This document shows positions 6,316 to 14,773 of a stretch of 26,532 bases of DNA, one piece after another. Within the stretch, counting starts at the first letter, position 1; every line of letters starts with the position of its first letter. Both the position numbers and the translations under genes were made by a program. Source of the DNA: a virus; IMG/VR virus record IMGVR_UViG_3300041585_000117, positions 1 to 26,532 of that record, one strand, 5' to 3'. A model generated the notes under the pieces. The model was given only the letters and a program-made list of their open reading frames with translations. It was not told the DNA's origin and ran no database searches.

Positions 6316-9300
6316 TTAATACAGCCGCAAGCTTGTGAAACCGCCGAGCGGCGCAAACGGAGCGCTTGCAGAGCGCACCTCGCCTCCCATGCGTCCAGCA
6401 AACAAGCGCCGCTCCGTCGTGGTCTGACACACGCCAAGGCAAATACGGTCTGTGTCCGCAACGGCAAGCGGAACCATCACGCGACGAGAAAGCTGGTCTT
6501 CTAAAAAAAAGGCTCCGGTGCTTGCGTCATAGCCCACGCTCAGCGAGGTGCCTGCACCACTTTCACCACTTTCACCACTTTCACCACTCTCACCAGCTTC
6601 GCCACCCTCACCACTTGCGCTCCAGATCACGCAAGTGGTGATCTCGGTGGGTATGAACCAAAACGACGTGTGAAAGAGCGCAGGTACGTTCACGCTCCAT
6701 GCCACCCGCGTGGTGTCCTTGACCATGAGGCCATCGCCATAGCGGCCCGCCGCGTATGCCGCGCCCGCCGCTTGACTGGATACGGGATTGCCCAAACCAG
6801 CGGTCGATCCGTTGAGCCGCCAGCCGTAGATCTCTCCGGCCTGAAGCGCATCCTCCCGGGCAATTTGGAGCCTAGCGTCTACGTTGGCAATGGCACCGTC
6901 ATTGGCCCACTGGCGCTGAGCGGCCTCACTACTCCACGGAAAGTTCGAAGCCAGCCACGTCGTGCGGTCATCACTGGACGCGCCCAAGCTGCTCTGCAGC
7001 GTGTTCTGGGCCCGAATGGGGGACACCAAATCGACCTCAAAGAGGTACTCTGCCGTCTGCGCGCCCGTGGTCATGCGCAGTACGTTGCGACCATTGACAG
7101 ACGCCACAGATGCAAAGTGCTTGGTGCCCGGAAATCCCAAGGCCTGCTGATCGCGCTCCAAGATCAGGTTAGCGTTTTGCGGCTGGGCCACCACGGTGGA
7201 GACAAAGCTGGGGACGTCGCTGTAAATGCCCGGCGAGGCAGTGGCCTTGATCCAGAACGTGCGCTCCCCGTCAAAACCTGCGGGCAGTGTGTAGCTCGTC
7301 GACTTGACCTCGGCCACGAAGAGCGAAGCATCCCAAGCCGCCCCCTCGCGCAACTCATAGCCCACCACTTCAGGCTCGGGACTGGGTTGCCAGCGGAACT
7401 CCAGCCGATTCGCCGACTGCACCACATCGAACTGGCGCACGGTCGAGGGTGCCAGCAAGGTCAGCACAAAAGTGGTCACGTGGGCGCTGTAGTTTCCGGA
7501 GGTATCGATCCCTCGTATGTGATACGGGTACTGCCCTGCCGCGCTCTGGTCGTGGACCATCTGGGTCGCGGCGGTCTTGGCCACCAACTGGGCGTTGTCC
7601 CAACCAGGCCCCACCCGCACCTCGTAGCCTGACAGATCGGCGTCCAGAAGCTCATCCCACTGAAGGAGCAGGTCCGACATCCGGCGCTGAACCAAAAAGC
7701 CCGTGACGTCGGACGGCGGAAGCGTTTTCCCAAGCACCGTAGCGCTAAGGGTCGCCGGCACGCTTTCCTTGCGCGTGATGCCAATGGCCCGTAGGCTGAA
7801 CTCGTACTCGCCTTCCTGCGCGTCACGGATTTCGGCGTAGTTGGCGCTGGTCAGCGGTAGGCTCACGAAGTTGCCGCCCCTGACCCGGTACGACAGTCGA
7901 TATGCGATCGCAGCTTGCACCTCCGACCAGGACACTTGCACCAGAACCTGCGCCTGGTCCTTGACGCGGTAAAGGCTCTCTTGCACGGCAAGCCCGGTGG
8001 GTGTCGCCGGCACATCCGAAAGGACCGTGATCGATCGTGGCTGAAGCGCTATGCCCTCCTCAATCGCGGCGTACTTGCTCGGGTTATGAGCCAGGGCCGT
8101 GACTTCATACTCACCCGGATCACGCTCGGCGACAGCGACCACCCGAAAAAGTTGGGCCTCAATGATCGAGGAAGCCAACACCCAGATCGCATCCGTCTGC
8201 GGAACCAGGCTGAACGGGATCGTCACCGTCAAGGTTCGGCCTGAAATCGGTCCGAGCATTCGCTCTTCAACGGTGCCGTTGGGCAAGATCACTGAGAGCC
8301 GCCAAGGCAGGTCCGCCGGCAGGTCTTGGTCCAGCGTGACGGTGCGGGCAGTAGCCGCAGCAATCCGGCCCCCCAGTCGCATGCCGCCACGCACCGGGTC
8401 CGCCACCTTGATGACATCCCCCGGGCGCACCACGGCCCCTTCCAAACCCGTGCGAAAAGTGACAATTTCTGACTCGGACTGCTCGGAGTACAAAAGCCAC
8501 TTGCCCACGCGGTGAGCCTGGCCTCGGGAGGTGCATCCCAAAGCGATCACCTCGGCCTGCACGATGCCGTATCGAGCGATACCGGCTGCGTCCTCGACGT
8601 ACTCGACCTTTTGCCGATAGAAGTCCTGCGGATCGTTCCAGGTGACCAGCGCCACGGTGTGCCGGGCCTTGGCGGACGAGCCTTGGTAGGCGAACTCACC
8701 GTCGATCACGTTGCCAGGGGCGAATTGGTAGACCGGATCCACCGGCGCGTCCTGCGTGACCGTGATCGCCCCACCCGACCAATACACCATGCCCCGGAAA
8801 ATCGAGGCCATGTCCTGAACGACCTTGTAGGCCTGCTCACGCGTTTGCAGGTACAGGTTGCAGGTAAAGCGCGGCTCGAGCCTACCGAGTCCGTCGGGAA
8901 CGAGTTGATCGCAATACTGAGCCACCCGATACAGCGCCCACTTATCAACCTGCGCCTCAGGGATATAGCTCCCCAGCCCGTAGCGAGTGCTCGTGACCAG
9001 GTCATAGAAACACCAGGCCGGGTTATCCGTCCAGGCGATCTTGAAGGTGCCGTCCCAGACTCCGACATAGGCCCGCGTGGCCGCGTCGTAGTTCGCCGGC
9101 ACCCGCACGCGCAGCAGCTTCATGTCATAGCTGCGGCGAGGGATGGAGGAGAACTGCGAGGCATCGACCCGCAGCGCCACCAGGGCGCTGTTGGGATACC
9201 TCAGCTTGCTCTCGATGACCTCGGTGTAGGACTCCAGATAGGTCTTGTTCTGGATGGCCGATGAGGTCGAATCGGCCGTGATGCGACGCACACGGATCTC

Positions 9301-9891
9301 CCAGGGGCCACTGCCCGTCAGGCGGACGTAATAGCCGCGCTGGTACTTGGTCGTGGTCTTGCCGGAGATCGTGTCGTTGACCACCTCCACGAAGCCGCCA
9401 CCGTTGACCTGAAGGTCGATCGCGAAATTGACCGAACTGCCGTTGAGGTCACCGTTGGTGGTGTCCTGGTTGGTCAGCTGGGGCACGCTCACCTTCACCC
9501 GTACCGCATCAATGTCTGGGTCGGTCACTGAGCGGACCACCGGGTGACTCGCCTTGACCTGCACGCCCACGGCGATTTCGCTCTCGACCGAGGCAAACCC
9601 GGGCACATAGCTTTGCTGCTGGGTGCCCGGCCGCGACTCCAGCGTTACGCCCGTGAAGTTGTATGAGCCGTCCTCGTTCTCAATGGGCGTGTCATCCAGA
9701 TACACCGACTTGAGCCCGTCCGCCAAGCCCTCGATCTCGCCTTCCGAGATCAGGTCCATCACGCGGGCAAAGGCCTTCGACCGCAGGCTGTCGGGTGCCT
9801 CTTGGGCGACACGGGCACTGCCGCCTCCGCCCTTGCCACCTCCGGCGCCAATGATCAGAGCGGTCGTCAGGTCGCTTCTGAGGTCGTTCAA
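6316..9891 (-). CDS. J: Tail tip host-specificity protein J
   Basis: A 1191-residue central tail-tip protein of the lambda gpJ family, which forms the tail hub and carries the receptor-binding end. The N-terminus has the typical G-A-G-G-G-K-G-G-G-G glycine patch and the ARVMDLISEGEIEGLADG segment. A large hub region follows, then fibronectin type III-like domains over roughly the middle third (V-P-A-T-P-T-G-L start; later P-S-D-V-T-G-F and D-T-S-G-N-Y). The C-terminus is a LamG/concanavalin-like fold interrupted by an ESG tandem repeat. The longer open frame to 10173 starts with Arg-rich non-conserved sequence that overlaps gene I and is rejected. The best start is TTG at 9891: it overlaps the I stop as TTGA and is preceded by GAGGTG about 5 nt away. 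The C-terminal domain is the likely receptor contact. Confidence 0.93.
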   Translation of the reverse strand: MNDLRSDLTTALIIGAGGGKGGGGSARVAQEAPDSLRSKAFARVMDLISEGEIEGLADGLKSVYLDDTPIENEDGSYNFTGVTLESRPGTQQQSYVPGFASVESEIAVGVQVKASHPVVRSVTDPDIDAVRVKVSVPQLTNQDTTNGDLNGSSVNFAIDLQVNGGGFVEVVNDTISGKTTTKYQRGYYVRLTGSGPWEIRVRRITADSTSSAIQNKTYLESYTEVIESKLRYPNSALVALRVDASQFSSIPRRSYDMKLLRVRVPANYDAATRAYVGVWDGTFKIAWTDNPAWCFYDLVTSTRYGLGSYIPEAQVDKWALYRVAQYCDQLVPDGLGRLEPRFTCNLYLQTREQAYKVVQDMASIFRGMVYWSGGAITVTQDAPVDPVYQFAPGNVIDGEFAYQGSSAKARHTVALVTWNDPQDFYRQKVEYVEDAAGIARYGIVQAEVIALGCTSRGQAHRVGKWLLYSEQSESEIVTFRTGLEGAVVRPGDVIKVADPVRGGMRLGGRIAAATARTVTLDQDLPADLPWRLSVILPNGTVEERMLGPISGRTLTVTIPFSLVPQTDAIWVLASSIIEAQLFRVVAVAERDPGEYEVTALAHNPSKYAAIEEGIALQPRSITVLSDVPATPTGLAVQESLYRVKDQAQVLVQVSWSEVQAAIAYRLSYRVRGGNFVSLPLTSANYAEIRDAQEGEYEFSLRAIGITRKESVPATLSATVLGKTLPPSDVTGFLVQRRMSDLLLQWDELLDADLSGYEVRVGPGWDNAQLVAKTAATQMVHDQSAAGQYPYHIRGIDTSGNYSAHVTTFVLTLLAPSTVRQFDVVQSANRLEFRWQPSPEPEVVGYELREGAAWDASLFVAEVKSTSYTLPAGFDGERTFWIKATASPGIYSDVPSFVSTVVAQPQNANLILERDQQALGFPGTKHFASVASVNGRNVLRMTTGAQTAEYLFEVDLVSPIRAQNTLQSSLGASSDDRTTWLASNFPWSSEAAQRQWANDGAIANVDARLQIAREDALQAGEIYGWRLNGSTAGLGNPVSSQAAGAAYAAGRYGDGLMVKDTTRVAWSVNVPALFHTSFWFIPTEITTCVIWSASGEGGEAGESGESGESGESGAGTSLSVGYDASTGAFFLEDQLSRRVMVPLAVADTDRICLGVCQTTTERRLFAGRMGGEVRSASAPFAPLGGFTSLRLY
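6555..6614. repeat. 9-bp tandem repeat in gene J (ESG repeat)
   Basis: About six and a half copies of a 9-bp unit (plus strand tttcaccac, with variants tctcaccag, cttcgccac and cctcaccac). On the coding strand it gives E-x-G triplets, mostly E-S-G, in an exposed loop of the C-terminal domain of J. The first three full units are identical, suggesting recent slippage. Confidence 0.85.
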
Positions 9892-10529
9892 AGGGTCACC
9901 TCGTCCACGTCGATCCCCGCGCTGATCACGGCAGAACCCACGATCAAGCGGCCATAGCCCACTGGCACTGGATGCCCTTGGGCGGTGGTGTTCACCGCCC
10001 CGTTGAAGCTGTAGCTGGGCTTGTTTTCGGGCCGCTCGGATGGATCGGGCGCCTTGGGCGTGGGCGCGATCATCTGGGCAACGCCACCCAGCACCATCGA
10101 AGTACCGATCGAATACAGAGTGGTCTGCGAAAGAAACGATCCGGCAGCGGCCCAGCCCATCGGATTCCACCAAGCGACGGCGATCAATGCCACGCCCAAC
10201 AGGATTTGACCCAGGCCATTGCTGCCGGCCCCGGAGACAACAGGCGCAATGGTGATGCGCTGCTGACCGGTGGGCTCGTGCAATTGGTCGAGCGAGAGCG
10301 CGTCTCGCCCAGCCAGCACGCGATAGCCGACACCGCGCTCGCCAGATGCGACCAGTTCGCGCTCAAAGGCGGGAAAGTTGGCGCACAGCGCGCGTACCGC
10401 CTCCGCAGCCGAGCCAATGGCCAAGCGGTGCCGGCGACCGAATCGCTTGGCGAGCTCACCGAGAAGAATGACCGTGACCATATTTAAGAACGTGGGTTGT
10501 GACTTTTTGCCAGTAGCCGCCGTAGACAT
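9888..10529 (-). CDS. I: Tail assembly protein I
   Basis: Up to 213 residues, lambda gpI family, required for tail-tip assembly with J, K and L. The conserved core begins V-T-V-I-L-L-G-E-L-A-K-R-F-G-R and continues with A-E-A-V-R-A-L and the H-E-P segment. A hydrophobic Gly/Ala-rich stretch lies around residues 97-150 (GLGQILLGVALIAVAWW and a later segment). The C-terminal 50 residues are the P-V-P-V-G-Y-G-R-L-I-V-G region seen in this family. The ATG at 10529 overlaps gene K by 74 bp with only a weak GAG site. The internal ATG at 10481 (197 residues) would start exactly at the conserved core and is an equally good choice. The stop overlaps the TTG start of J. Confidence 0.88.
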   Translation of the reverse strand: MSTAATGKKSQPTFLNMVTVILLGELAKRFGRRHRLAIGSAAEAVRALCANFPAFERELVASGERGVGYRVLAGRDALSLDQLHEPTGQQRITIAPVVSGAGSNGLGQILLGVALIAVAWWNPMGWAAAGSFLSQTTLYSIGTSMVLGGVAQMIAPTPKAPDPSERPENKPSYSFNGAVNTTAQGHPVPVGYGRLIVGSAVISAGIDVDEVTL

Positions 10530-11181
10530 CCCGGCTCGACAGCCTGCCCTGCAAGTGATGCAGGATCAGACCGTCGCCGAGGTACACGGCTGCATGATTG
10601 GGAACGGGCGACGCCACCTGCATTAGGAAGCAGTCGCCCGGCTGCAGACTGCGCAGGTCGGCGAAGTTAACGGCCTCAAAGCCGACCTGCGCAAAGTTAT
10701 CCAGGTAGAGGTTCTCGCCCCGCTTCCACCAGTCATCGAAGCGGGCAAAGTTGGGAAGAAGCACGCCGCGCTCACTGCGGAACCAGTCCCGCACCAGGGA
10801 ATAGCAGTCCAGGACGCCATGCGACCATTCCCGACCGACCAAGGGCGCTACAAAGCCGGTCGGCTCAATACGGACCCAGTCCTCGCTGGGGAACCCCACG
10901 ATGTGCCACGGCAGACCGCTGGCCTCACAGGCCACCCGGTCGGCCTGGCTGGGCTCGGGCGACATCCCTGGATGGCTGTGCACCACCCCCACAATCTCGC
11001 CCTGTATGTCGGCCGCTGCGTAGTCCTCTGGGTGGATCACGAACTGGTCGGTTCCCACGCCAATGTTTCGGCAGCGGGCGTAGACCTCGCGGCCCTTGCG
11101 GATCACGAGCAGCCCACAAGCCTCGCGCGGGTAATCCGCGCGGGCGTGCTCCAGCGCCAGCGCCTTGTTCTCGGCGAGCAT
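10456..11181 (-). CDS. K: Tail protein K, JAB/MPN and NlpC/P60 peptidase
   Basis: A 241-residue two-domain peptidase of the lambda gpK family. Domain 1 (about 1-110) is a JAB/MPN metallopeptidase with E20 and the zinc motif H68-x-H70-x7-S78-x2-D81. Domain 2 (about 118-235) is NlpC/P60-like with C126 in an L-D-C-Y-S-L-V-R-D-W context and H196 in N-H-A-A-V-Y-L-G; H208 or H209 may be the third residue. The family processes the tail tip and/or cuts peptidoglycan during infection. The open frame extends to 11403 but overlaps gene L. The ATG at 11181 shares one base with the L stop (TGATG) and starts at the conserved domain. All catalytic residues are present. Confidence 0.93.
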   Translation of the reverse strand: MLAENKALALEHARADYPREACGLLVIRKGREVYARCRNIGVGTDQFVIHPEDYAAADIQGEIVGVVHSHPGMSPEPSQADRVACEASGLPWHIVGFPSEDWVRIEPTGFVAPLVGREWSHGVLDCYSLVRDWFRSERGVLLPNFARFDDWWKRGENLYLDNFAQVGFEAVNFADLRSLQPGDCFLMQVASPVPNHAAVYLGDGLILHHLQGRLSSRDVYGGYWQKVTTHVLKYGHGHSSR

Positions 11182-11897
11182 CAGCGGATCAGGCCCGCAG
11201 CCGGAAAGCCCCCGAACGAGAGCTCGGCGTGTTGTCCAAACCGCGCCTGGCAAGACGACAGGCGCTTGCCGCAGACGTCCTGGCCGCTCCCGCCCACCGC
11301 CTGATCGTTCGCATCGAAGTACGCGGGGCCGGTGTAGCCACACTCGCTGCCGCGATATCTCCAGGGGCAGACGTTCTGGACGATCTGCCGACGCGGCAGG
11401 CAAACGCCCTCCAAATCGAACGAGGCCGCCAGTTCGAATTCGACGACATCCCGGGTTTCCCGTGACTTGCGGTCAACGTAGTAGATGTCGTCCGCGAACT
11501 CGGCGGACCGGTCAGCGCTCGGGTTCACTGCGCCTGGGAAGTTTACGGCGTCCAGGTACTTGGCCAAGGTGCGCTTGCGGGTGATCTTGGCGCCGATGAG
11601 GTCCTGATAGCTCAGCACCAGGGCCGTGATCGAGCCGGTGACGTTGGCCACACGCAGGCGTGGCCGCGGCACCTGACCTCCACCGTTCAGCTCAAAGCCC
11701 TCCACCTGGATCGGAAAGGCCTCATAGGCATTGCCCTGCCAGACGACCCGCTGCATCAGCGCGTTGGTGCCTGCATGAAAGCGCACTGGACCCTGCCCGA
11801 ACAGGGACAGGTCCAGCACGAATAACTCGATCACGGCGCTGGGCGCGAGCTTCTGGATCTCAGACGTGATCGCCGAAGAGGTGGACGGCTGCGTCAT
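11181..11897 (-). CDS. L: Minor tail protein L, Fe-S type
   Basis: A 238-residue tail-tip protein of the lambda gpL family. The N-terminal part contains the beta domain with F-E-L-N-G-G-G-Q-V-P-R-P near 68-79. The C-terminal domain has the cluster-binding cysteines C177 (V-C-P-W-R-Y-R-G), C186 (E-C-G-Y-T-G), C209 and C216. Lambda gpL is known to bind a [4Fe-4S] cluster through four C-terminal cysteines, and the pattern fits. An extra C166 lies just upstream. The ATG overlaps the preceding gene M by ATGA, and the gene's TGA overlaps the K start. It joins the tail tip to the tube together with M and J. Confidence 0.92.
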   Translation of the reverse strand: MTQPSTSSAITSEIQKLAPSAVIELFVLDLSLFGQGPVRFHAGTNALMQRVVWQGNAYEAFPIQVEGFELNGGGQVPRPRLRVANVTGSITALVLSYQDLIGAKITRKRTLAKYLDAVNFPGAVNPSADRSAEFADDIYYVDRKSRETRDVVEFELAASFDLEGVCLPRRQIVQNVCPWRYRGSECGYTGPAYFDANDQAVGGSGQDVCGKRLSSCQARFGQHAELSFGGFPAAGLIR

Positions 11898-12232
11898 GAC
11901 AGATCAAACACTTGCTTGAAGGTTGCACGCACCGTCTCAACGTTGGGCTCGTCCAAAGACCGGCTCCATTCCTCGCACGTGAACTTGCCAGAGGCTCCAG
12001 CCGGTGATACCCAGTCAAAGGCCTGGACCGCACCACGGGCACGCAAGAAGTTATCGATGGCGGCCGCATCCAGGCTCGTGCGGCCGCGAAACTCCAACGT
12101 CCAGACCTCGGGCTTTGTATTGAGTCCAAAAGCCAGCCGCTGCTCGTAGCCGTCGCCAAACGCCACGCGGCGCACGTTGGGGCGCAGGGTGACGCTGGCA
12201 CCGACTGACGGAGTCCAAGTGAAGGTTGCCAT
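11894..12232 (-). CDS. M: Minor tail protein M
   Basis: A 112-residue protein of the lambda gpM/phage minor tail family. It starts F-T-W-T-P-S and contains F-G-D-G-Y-E-Q-R (residues 25-32), then W-T-L-E-F and the F-D-W-V-S-P-A segment near 72-78, all typical of the family. It belongs to the tail-tip complex that closes the tube below the tape measure. The start abuts the stop of the tape measure gene and the end overlaps L by 4 bp. Full length for the family. Confidence 0.92.
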   Translation of the reverse strand: MATFTWTPSVGASVTLRPNVRRVAFGDGYEQRLAFGLNTKPEVWTLEFRGRTSLDAAAIDNFLRARGAVQAFDWVSPAGASGKFTCEEWSRSLDEPNVETVRATFKQVFDLS

Positions 12233-14773
12233 TTACAAGGCCCTTCGCGTATCCAACAGGCCACCCGCACGCTTTTGCGCGAGCAACTCTTGGCGTACCG
12301 CGCTGGCGATTGCCTTGCCAAGGTCACGGCCACCTGCTTCATCGCCGCTGGCAGCGGCTCCCGCGTCAGACACGCTCACCGAGATGTTGAACACATCACC
12401 ACCGCCGCCACCGGACATCGTGACCGGGATGCTGCGGCCATCCGGCAAGGGTACATAGGCCTCATTCATTCGGCCCTCGCCAAACAGCGCCAGTTGCGGT
12501 CCGGTAGCGATGCCTCCGTTGGCGTACTGGTTGAGGGCAAGCGGTCCCATGTTGCTCATGATTCCGCCGTTGGCTGCCGTCATCGTGATGGGCACCACCT
12601 GAGAGGCGGGGGCGCCGAACGTCGCGCCTCCGGTACCCCCAAATGCGGAGCCGATGAGCGAGCCGAGCCAGCCGGCCAATGGCCGCGTGATGCTTTGCTG
12701 AATCTGAATGCGGATCATGTCCGAAATGATGGAATTGGCCAGCGAGCGAAAGTCCAACTTACCGGTCATGACAAAACTCGTGAGCGCGTCGGTCATCCCG
12801 TTGAATGCGCGCAAGGTGGCTGACTCCATCTGCTTGCCCATCTGCTCGGCCTCCTCGGCCACCGATCGAAGTCCTTTTGCAAAACCGGCCTGCGGGTCAG
12901 ACAGCTCTTTGGCGCGCTGGGTCAGCAAACTCGCCCCGTCTGCTGCCTGACGCGCCGCTTCCTCAATCTTTTTGAAGGCGTCGGCCAGCTTTTCATTGCC
13001 AGGGGCAGCATCTGTCAAATCACGGGACTGCTGGGCCAAGGCAGCCAGTTGCGTAGCGCTTTCTTGGCGAGCACTCGCTAAGCGCCGCAGCGACTCGATT
13101 TCGCTGATGGCACCCGTGTCGCGCAGCGTCTTTATCTGCTCTTCAACCGCACGCAGCTCACTCTGGCCTCGCGCAGCTTGCTCTTGAAGATCTTTGAGCG
13201 TCTCGCCTGGAAGGCGGATCTCACGCTCAAGGTTGGATTGCTGCGCATCGCGCTCGAGTTTTTGGCGCTTGAGGGTGATTTCCACCAACCGGTCCTGCAA
13301 TTTGAGCTTGTCCTGAGCCGTCTTGGCTACCCTATCAAGGCCACGGCGCAAAATGGACTCCTCCTCGTTGGACAAAGCACGCAGTTTGTCAGTGAAGTCT
13401 TCTTGCGCTGCAAGACGGGCCTGGCTTGCTTCTTTGAAGCTGAGATACCCCTGGCTCTCATAAAGGTCGATGATGCGTTGGCGGTCCTTGAGGATTCCAC
13501 TTTCCACATCCACCATGGCCTGTAAGCGCTTGACCTGGCTGTCAATCCCGGCCATGGCGTTGGCGGTTACAGCCGTCGTTGCGGTGCTGTAGTTCAGTGG
13601 CTTTCGCGGTTCGGGTGGCTGCGTTGCTCCATTTGCTCCATTCACTGCTTCACTTGCCTTACGAATCTCATCAAAACGCTTGCTAACGGCGTCGGCCAGC
13701 AACGGCATGTTCCAGAGTTCAACGTAGTTCTGGTTGGCCTGCTCAACGATGGTGTTTCGCTTTTCCAGTGCCGCCTTCAAGATTGCACGGTTTTCCTCAG
13801 AAAAGGGATTCAGGCCCTTGCCGCCAGCCAAAAACGTACCGGCCAGCTCCATGTCAGCCCATACAGCCGAAAAGCTGCTGACGACCGACTTGACCGTGTT
13901 GCCAATGACGCGCAGTGAGTCAATCACTACGGCGATCGCGTAGGCCGTGTTTTCAGCCCAAGCTGTGAGCGTGCCCTCAGTGCGCAGGCGTTGAATGCCT
14001 TCTACGGCGTTGTCCGTTCCGAGCAAAACACTTTTTAACTCTTTTGCCAGAACAGACATCGATGGGATGGCTGAGGTGACAAGCGTCTGCGCGACAAAGT
14101 TTGACTCTGCCCTCATCCGCGCCATGGCTTTGGACGCGCCGTCGGCCTCCTCGATCTGCTGAGCCGTCAAGCGAATATTGAGGTCTTGGTTTTCTGCAAG
14201 ATCTTTAAGGAATGGCAGCATCGCGGCACCCGACTTGCCAAACAACTCCATCGCCACAGCGGTCTTGCCTGCACCGTCTTCGAACTCAGCCAGTTTGAGG
14301 GCGATATCGTTCATGACATCGGCCGGGTCTCGAAGATTCCCGCTGACGTCCTTTGCCCGAATGCCCAGGAACTGAAGTGCTTTTGAAGCCCCGGCCGTTT
14401 CGTCGTCTACGCCCGCCAATCCTTTGGACAGCTTTGCCAAGCTAGCGCCAATCGCCTCCATCGCAGTCCCGGAGATGGTGGCCACAGGGGCAAAGCCTGA
14501 GAGCGCGGTCGTACTCGCGCCGGTTTGCTCAGACAAGCCTTGAAGGGCTGCAGCGGCCTCAAGCGTCTTTGTGACAAAGGCCTGCATTGCAACGACTGAT
14601 GTGGTGCCAATCGCTACCGCAAAGGCTGCCTTGGCGACGCTCGCGACCTGCTGCATCGAGCTCTTCATGTCATTGGCATGACGATCCAACAGCCTGGCCG
14701 TGCGGCCAAGGTCTGCACGGAACTCGGAGGTTTCGGCGGACAGCTTGACGACGAGCGAGCCCAGGTCAGCCAT
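12233..14773 (-). CDS. H: Tail length tape measure protein
   Basis: An 846-residue tape measure protein that sets tail length and is ejected into the host envelope. The N-terminus (about 1-40) is a short G-S-L-V-V-K-L-S-A-E domain with a coil, followed by a hydrophobic segment near 45-65 (AAFAVAIGTTSVVAMQAF). The middle has long Glu/Arg/Gln-rich coiled-coil stretches, especially 470-620. The C-terminal domain carries the lambda-type motif F-R-S-L-A-N-S-I-I-S-D-M-I-R-I-Q near 695-710, then Gly-rich low-complexity sequence (A-N-G-G-I repeats, G-R-S-I-P-V). At about 0.15 nm per residue the tail would be near 125 nm, a rough inference. The ATG overlaps the end of the GT frame by 8 bp. No strong Shine-Dalgarno is visible, so coupling with GT is likely. 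Confidence 0.95.
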   Translation of the reverse strand: MADLGSLVVKLSAETSEFRADLGRTARLLDRHANDMKSSMQQVASVAKAAFAVAIGTTSVVAMQAFVTKTLEAAAALQGLSEQTGASTTALSGFAPVATISGTAMEAIGASLAKLSKGLAGVDDETAGASKALQFLGIRAKDVSGNLRDPADVMNDIALKLAEFEDGAGKTAVAMELFGKSGAAMLPFLKDLAENQDLNIRLTAQQIEEADGASKAMARMRAESNFVAQTLVTSAIPSMSVLAKELKSVLLGTDNAVEGIQRLRTEGTLTAWAENTAYAIAVVIDSLRVIGNTVKSVVSSFSAVWADMELAGTFLAGGKGLNPFSEENRAILKAALEKRNTIVEQANQNYVELWNMPLLADAVSKRFDEIRKASEAVNGANGATQPPEPRKPLNYSTATTAVTANAMAGIDSQVKRLQAMVDVESGILKDRQRIIDLYESQGYLSFKEASQARLAAQEDFTDKLRALSNEEESILRRGLDRVAKTAQDKLKLQDRLVEITLKRQKLERDAQQSNLEREIRLPGETLKDLQEQAARGQSELRAVEEQIKTLRDTGAISEIESLRRLASARQESATQLAALAQQSRDLTDAAPGNEKLADAFKKIEEAARQAADGASLLTQRAKELSDPQAGFAKGLRSVAEEAEQMGKQMESATLRAFNGMTDALTSFVMTGKLDFRSLANSIISDMIRIQIQQSITRPLAGWLGSLIGSAFGGTGGATFGAPASQVVPITMTAANGGIMSNMGPLALNQYANGGIATGPQLALFGEGRMNEAYVPLPDGRSIPVTMSGGGGGDVFNISVSVSDAGAAASGDEAGGRDLGKAIASAVRQELLAQKRAGGLLDTRRAL

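Noticed and set aside
6670-7632. 320-aa plus-strand frame opposite the FN3 region of J
   Set aside because: Antisense shadow without motifs or ribosome site.
8512-9264. Long plus-strand open frame opposite gene J (250 aa)
   Set aside because: Antisense shadow of J: no recognisable family, Arg/Gly/His-rich composition, and J on the other strand has clear domains.
9892-10173. N-terminal extension of J
   Set aside because: Non-conserved Arg-rich sequence that overlaps gene I out of frame. TTG at 9891 matches the family N-terminus and has a Shine-Dalgarno.
11388-11402. C-x-P-x-R motif in tail protein L (C166-R170) as an anSME-type target of the SPASM enzyme
   Set aside because: The segment lies in the normal conserved Cys region of gpL proteins, so it is probably coincidence. 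No sulfatase is present.
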